A stretch of 64,000 nt of DNA from Dyadobacter fermentans DSM 18053 (GTDB lineage Bacteria > Bacteroidota > Bacteroidia > Cytophagales > Spirosomataceae), in assembly GCF_000023125.1 (NCBI RefSeq), contig NC_013037.1:2604001-2668000 (forward strand). The letters are read 5' to 3'. Below are positions 60,922-64,000 of the stretch, piece by piece. A model generated the notes under the pieces. The model ran no database searches, was not told the origin of the DNA, and saw only the letters and a program-made list of their open reading frames with translations. Both the position numbers and the translations under genes were made by a program. Position 1 is the stretch's first letter, and every line of letters begins with the position of its first letter.

Positions 60922-62589
60922 TTACCTTTTAAGAATTACCCGGTTGATTTCCGAACCATCTTTCATACGGATTTTGACGATGTACCTGCCCGTCATCAGC
61001 TTTTTGGCATCATGGAGGTGCGCAACGCTATCCGCACGGTAAACGATTCGCCCTGCCAGGTCTGAAACTGTAATTTCCTTCACATTTGACTCGTCAACCG
61101 ACAGCCTCAATGACATTCGGTCGTCGATGGGATTAGGAAAAATAGTGATTTGCGCGTCAGCAAACTGCACGCGCCGGATTCGGCTGTATGCATAAGAGGA
61201 ATCCGAATCCATCATTTTCAATCGATAGTACGATATGCCCGGCAGGGGAAGCGAATCGACAAAAAGATAGTTCGAGACCGTTTCACCTTCATTCCTGGCT
61301 ACTACCTTATCAGTTACCTGCCAGTCGTGTCCGTCCGGACTTCGCATAATTTCGAACCAGGCACTGTTCGTCTCGTTGGCTGTCGTCCATGTTAGTACCG
61401 CTTTGCCCTCCGACGGGCGGGCATCGAAAGTCGCCAGCGTTACTGGCAATGCGCGGGGGTCGGTTTCAGCGAAACATAATGCATATTCTTCGAAAAGGTG
61501 GTTGGCCATCAGCACGGAGCGCGGCACAAATGCATCATCCTTTTCGAGCGTAGCATACAGGATATCATTTCCCAAGTGAGCAAAGGCATGTTTCGTAGTG
61601 TCGTTCTGAAACGTGAGCAGGTAGTCACCTTCCCAAAAGCCCTGGCAGTCAATGGGATTGAAGGAATTATTATCTCCAATGAGCGTCAGCAAATCCGGAC
61701 AATTGCTCACATTTACGGTTGCTGAGGCGGTCGACGTCAAATCGGGCCGCCCGGGATAACTTCGCTCACAGGTTACCCTGTATTGACCTGCGGTGTAGAC
61801 GTAAAATGTAAAACTCGTCTGATCACTCATCAGATAACCCTCCTGGGTTTCCAGCGAGCCGAGTTTTTCTATCAATAACGTTTGACGATAATCCTGCCCC
61901 GTAGCGGACACATTCACCGTTATAGGAAACGACTGATCCGTCCGAGTTTCGGTAAAAGGGAAACAATAGCTTTGGCTGAAATAAATGTTTGGTGTTGGCG
62001 GGATGGGAGCGGCGGGGCAGGAAGGGTCAGGCGTTAGGATTCCCTCGGCAATGCCCATGACTCGCCAGGGTAGAAGTTGAGGTGCTACATGAAATCCGTT
62101 GCGATCAGTGGCATGGCCATAAACTGCCGAAAAAGGCATTTGAATTGGTAGCACGTCATGGACGTTTAATATCTCTCGTTCGTCCTGTGTGTCCCGTGGT
62201 CCGGTGAAGTCAATTGAGCTAAAAGTTGGTACGAAACAAAAGTCAAATGTTTTTGTTGCCAAAAATTTCAACACCCTTACGCTTATTGAAGACTTACCAC
62301 CCGGCAGAAAATCGTCATTCAGCAGGCTGTCATACTTTACATCCTTCATCACAAATGTGGGAAACTTGGGAGGTATCTGCGTGATAAACAGCCTTGCAAT
62401 GGATTTCTCGTCATTCAAAGCATTGGTATGCACATCGAAATGCGTACTCCGCCTGAACCCGGGCAACCATCCCAGCATGATCCGGTCGCCATAGTTGAAT
62501 TCGTCAAAAAGGCTCCGGTCTTCCGCCGTCAGACTGCCCTCTATCATCGCGATATTATCGCATGTTGCAGGATATCCGCCGTGCCCCAT
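60922..62589 (-). CDS. C-terminal part of a T9SS-exported protein, probably split by a frameshift
   Basis: 555 residues. No signal peptide at its N-terminus (MGHGGYPATCDNIAMIEGSL), yet the last about 80 residues are a type IX secretion sorting domain (ITIFPNPIDDRMSLRLSVDE to GSEINRVILKR), which works only on proteins first exported by Sec. Upstream of that is a domain typical of T9SS proteins (VTLATFDARPSEGKAVLTWT, NETNSAWFEIMRSPDGHDW), and the middle has a beta-rich region with paired Cys. The first 46 bp overlap the end of the upstream frame, which has a signal peptide, so the two are most simply one gene broken by an indel. Function unknown. Confidence 0.75.
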   Translation of the reverse strand: MGHGGYPATCDNIAMIEGSLTAEDRSLFDEFNYGDRIMLGWLPGFRRSTHFDVHTNALNDEKSIARLFITQIPPKFPTFVMKDVKYDSLLNDDFLPGGKSSISVRVLKFLATKTFDFCFVPTFSSIDFTGPRDTQDEREILNVHDVLPIQMPFSAVYGHATDRNGFHVAPQLLPWRVMGIAEGILTPDPSCPAAPIPPTPNIYFSQSYCFPFTETRTDQSFPITVNVSATGQDYRQTLLIEKLGSLETQEGYLMSDQTSFTFYVYTAGQYRVTCERSYPGRPDLTSTASATVNVSNCPDLLTLIGDNNSFNPIDCQGFWEGDYLLTFQNDTTKHAFAHLGNDILYATLEKDDAFVPRSVLMANHLFEEYALCFAETDPRALPVTLATFDARPSEGKAVLTWTTANETNSAWFEIMRSPDGHDWQVTDKVVARNEGETVSNYLFVDSLPLPGISYYRLKMMDSDSSYAYSRIRRVQFADAQITIFPNPIDDRMSLRLSVDESNVKEITVSDLAGRIVYRADSVAHLHDAKKLMTGRYIVKIRMKDGSEINRVILKR

Positions 62590-63257
62590 TGCAGTAAGGG
62601 CGTCCTGAGCCTGATTTGAATGCTATGAGGTCCCGTTGCAGCAAACGAGTGGGTGATTACCTGCTCTTTCAAAGCATAACTCTTGTAACTCTTTCCATCG
62701 CCAAAATCGATTTCCAGTCCAATCAGGGACGGCTTATTGGATACTAGCAGTGCTTCGCCGATTTTGAAGCTGGCCTCAGCCTGATACAATGTTTCCTGTA
62801 ATACGGAGGCATCAAGGAAACGGATCTTCTCTGCTACCTTCCCGGATGCCCTATTCTCCGGCGCGTGTTCCCCTTCTATGTCCATTATGCCGATTGGAAT
62901 GATATCGGCCTCGCTATTGCTCCTCTCCTGGTCCCGCATCATCGACCGCCAGTCGGGGAACCGGCTCATCACACGCGGATGCGCGCCTTTGCGCAGGCGG
63001 TCGTACAGACTGAGCCATGCTTCGGGGTTGGTTTGTACCGGTTTGTCGTCGGCATGCGCTTTTCGATAGTAATCCAATTCACCGGGGGCAAACTCGACGC
63101 GGTTGAGCAAAATGTCAATTTCAGAACTTGCGGAATCGCTGGCTTCCGCAAAAGATATAGTCGATTCTGGCTGGGTATTTCCATAAACTGTTTCGCATAT
63201 GCCAAGCAATAATGCAGCTGCAAACAAACACTTTCCGGTAGATAAAATCTTGCTCAT
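62544..63257 (-). CDS. N-terminal part of the same T9SS-exported protein (signal peptide and PKD-like domain)
   Basis: 237 residues from ATG 63257 (MSKILSTGKCLFAAALLLGI signal peptide); ATG 63269 is four codons upstream. The end of the frame is PKD-like (SLIGLEIDFGDGKSYKSYAL, then ITHSFAATGPHSIQIRLRTP), after which it runs into residues with no domain character (LLQWGTADILQHAIISR) and stops. The frame needed to continue into the 62589 gene is -1 relative to this one. I see no canonical slippery heptamer, so a plain indel (real or sequencing) is likelier than programmed shifting. Confidence 0.7.
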   Translation of the reverse strand: MSKILSTGKCLFAAALLLGICETVYGNTQPESTISFAEASDSASSEIDILLNRVEFAPGELDYYRKAHADDKPVQTNPEAWLSLYDRLRKGAHPRVMSRFPDWRSMMRDQERSNSEADIIPIGIMDIEGEHAPENRASGKVAEKIRFLDASVLQETLYQAEASFKIGEALLVSNKPSLIGLEIDFGDGKSYKSYALKEQVITHSFAATGPHSIQIRLRTPLLQWGTADILQHAIISR

Positions 63258-63300
63258 TGGCCAATCCATTCAGATGAAATCCAAATAAAATGGCATCGGA
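63174..63300. repeat. Duplicated leader segment, copy 1
   Basis: About 127 bp covering the signal-peptide codons and upstream region of the T9SS protein. It matches 63867-63993 with about 13 differences (near 90% identity by eye), in the same orientation. Confidence 0.85.
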
Positions 63301-63407
63301 AGCCGCGCATTTAATCCGATGAGCAACCGGAAGGAATCAATAATCAACCGAAAAATAACGCTTGCCAACTAAGCAATAAACAGGGTTTACAATCTTTATC
63401 AGGGAAC

Positions 63408-63836
63408 TTATTTGAATAATTTAAAATCAAAATTAGCCTTCCAACCCGCTACTACGCTGCAACAGTTTTTTATTTTCTTTCCATCTTGCCATGCCTCTGC
63501 GACGCGATATTCTTTGGAGGAAACAGGGTCACTATCTAGTACAACAGAGCATTCAATTTGGCTATACCCCCGCGGCGCATCGACGGTCACCTCATATTTT
63601 CCTTCCTTGTCGGTATAGGCGTTGGTCAAAAACTTAGTTCTTACGAAGCCGTTCGAGGCAATGACCGAGATCCTCACACTATCCACCGGACCATACCCCG
63701 GCGCGGTAACAGTCCCGTAAATAGTAGTAATCCCTTTTAACCTGTCGCAACTCCCGAGCAACGTTCCAATTATCCAAAGGCAAAATGAAGCGCCGATGAA
63801 CCGGACATTTATATTGGCAAATGGCTTTCTTATCAT
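63408..63836 (-). CDS. Carboxypeptidase-regulatory-like lipoprotein, unknown
   Basis: 142 residues from ATG 63836 (MIRKPFANINVRFIGASFCL), lipobox IIGTLLGSC. The mature part has a small Ig-like/CarboxypepD_reg-type fold: ITTIYGTVTAPGYGPVDSVR and AYTDKEGKYEVTVDAPRGY, with Cys residues at IECSV and KNCCSVV. The open frame runs on upstream to 63962, where it encodes a second, different signal peptide that is a duplicate of the one at 63257. That upstream part is probably a remnant rather than the true start. Confidence 0.75.
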   Translation of the reverse strand: MIRKPFANINVRFIGASFCLWIIGTLLGSCDRLKGITTIYGTVTAPGYGPVDSVRISVIASNGFVRTKFLTNAYTDKEGKYEVTVDAPRGYSQIECSVVLDSDPVSSKEYRVAEAWQDGKKIKNCCSVVAGWKANFDFKLFK

Positions 63837-63866
63837 CTTCCATTCAGATTTAGTCAGTCTTAGCGG

Positions 63867-63993
63867 CGTATTTCCAAAAGCTGTTTCGCATATCCCAATC
63901 AATAACGCAGTTGTAATCAAACACTTTACGGTAGATAAAGTCTTGCTCATTGGCCAATCCATTTCAGATGAAATCCAAAAAAAATGGCAACGG
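63867..63993. repeat. Duplicated leader segment, copy 2
   Basis: Second copy of the 63174-63300 segment. It encodes MSKTLSTVKCLITTALLIGI, close to the signal peptide of copy 1, and its frame stays open into the lipoprotein gene at 63836. The similarity reaches nearly to the window edge, so its right limit is uncertain. Confidence 0.85.
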
Positions 63994-64000
63994 ACCCCGC

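Noticed and set aside
62544..62630. Programmed -1 frameshift in the T9SS protein
   Set aside because: No X XXY YYZ heptamer in the right frame and no downstream structure seen; an indel is simpler.
1..64000. CRISPR arrays, tRNA or rRNA genes, insertion sequences
   Set aside because: I looked for regular spaced repeats, cloverleaf-like patterns and transposase motifs and saw none; a tRNA scan would be needed to be certain.

Overview
The window looks like a chromosomal segment of a Bacteroidota bacterium, most likely a soil or plant-associated member of the Cytophagales (Dyadobacter/Spirosoma-like; inference). The evidence is two SusC/SusD pairs, type IX secretion C-terminal sorting domains, many secreted glycan-active proteins, and promoters of the Bacteroidota type (TTG, about 20 nt, TAnnTTTG) rather than sigma70 boxes. 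I saw no tRNA, rRNA, CRISPR array, transposase or integrase.

Positions 1-31,355 are a carbohydrate island aimed at plant pectin. A first utilisation locus reads leftward off the window edge (SusC 6619, SusD 3401, an apiosidase-like GH140 protein at 1948, and the start of a beta-propeller glycosidase at 486). A second locus reads leftward from 31,355 to 15,579: SusC, SusD, a PL1-type pectate lyase, a 1,044-residue beta-helix/DUF6298 protein, an MGH1-like hydrolase, a BNR sialidase-like protein, a Tat-exported isomerase-like protein and a DUF5703 glycosidase. Between them lies a catabolic block: a RuBisCO-like protein translationally coupled to a DUF1537 sugar-acid kinase (6862-9506, rightward), convergent with an aspartate/glutamate racemase-fold protein plus a bile-acid/Na+ symporter-type permease (11,497-9510), and then a polyol-type FGGY kinase with a DUF5060/DUF4038 glycosidase (14,788-11,688). 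Apiosidase-like enzymes plus RuBisCO-like protein plus DUF1537 kinase suggest release and catabolism of apiose or a related branched sugar acid from rhamnogalacturonan II or apiogalacturonan. A perfect UxuR/ExuR-like GntR palindrome precedes the RuBisCO-like gene.

Positions 31,700-51,400 hold mostly single genes: a T9SS-exported calcineurin-type phosphatase, a collagen-like lipoprotein, a GAF histidine kinase, exonuclease III, periplasmic lipoproteins, a small-ORF/GNAT pair resembling a toxin-antitoxin locus, a heterodimeric ABC exporter, a sulfatase, a divergent epimerase/AraC pair, a CDF transporter and an L,D-transpeptidase.

Positions 51,400-58,250 are a complete RND efflux operon (adaptor, pump, outer-membrane factor) behind a TetR regulator, with matching inverted-repeat operators in front of tetR and in front of the adaptor. 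Positions 58,260-60,781 are housekeeping genes (HD phosphohydrolase, RpiA, Old Yellow Enzyme). Positions 60,900-64,000 contain a T9SS-exported protein apparently split by a frameshift, and a lipoprotein preceded by a duplicated copy of that protein's signal-peptide region.
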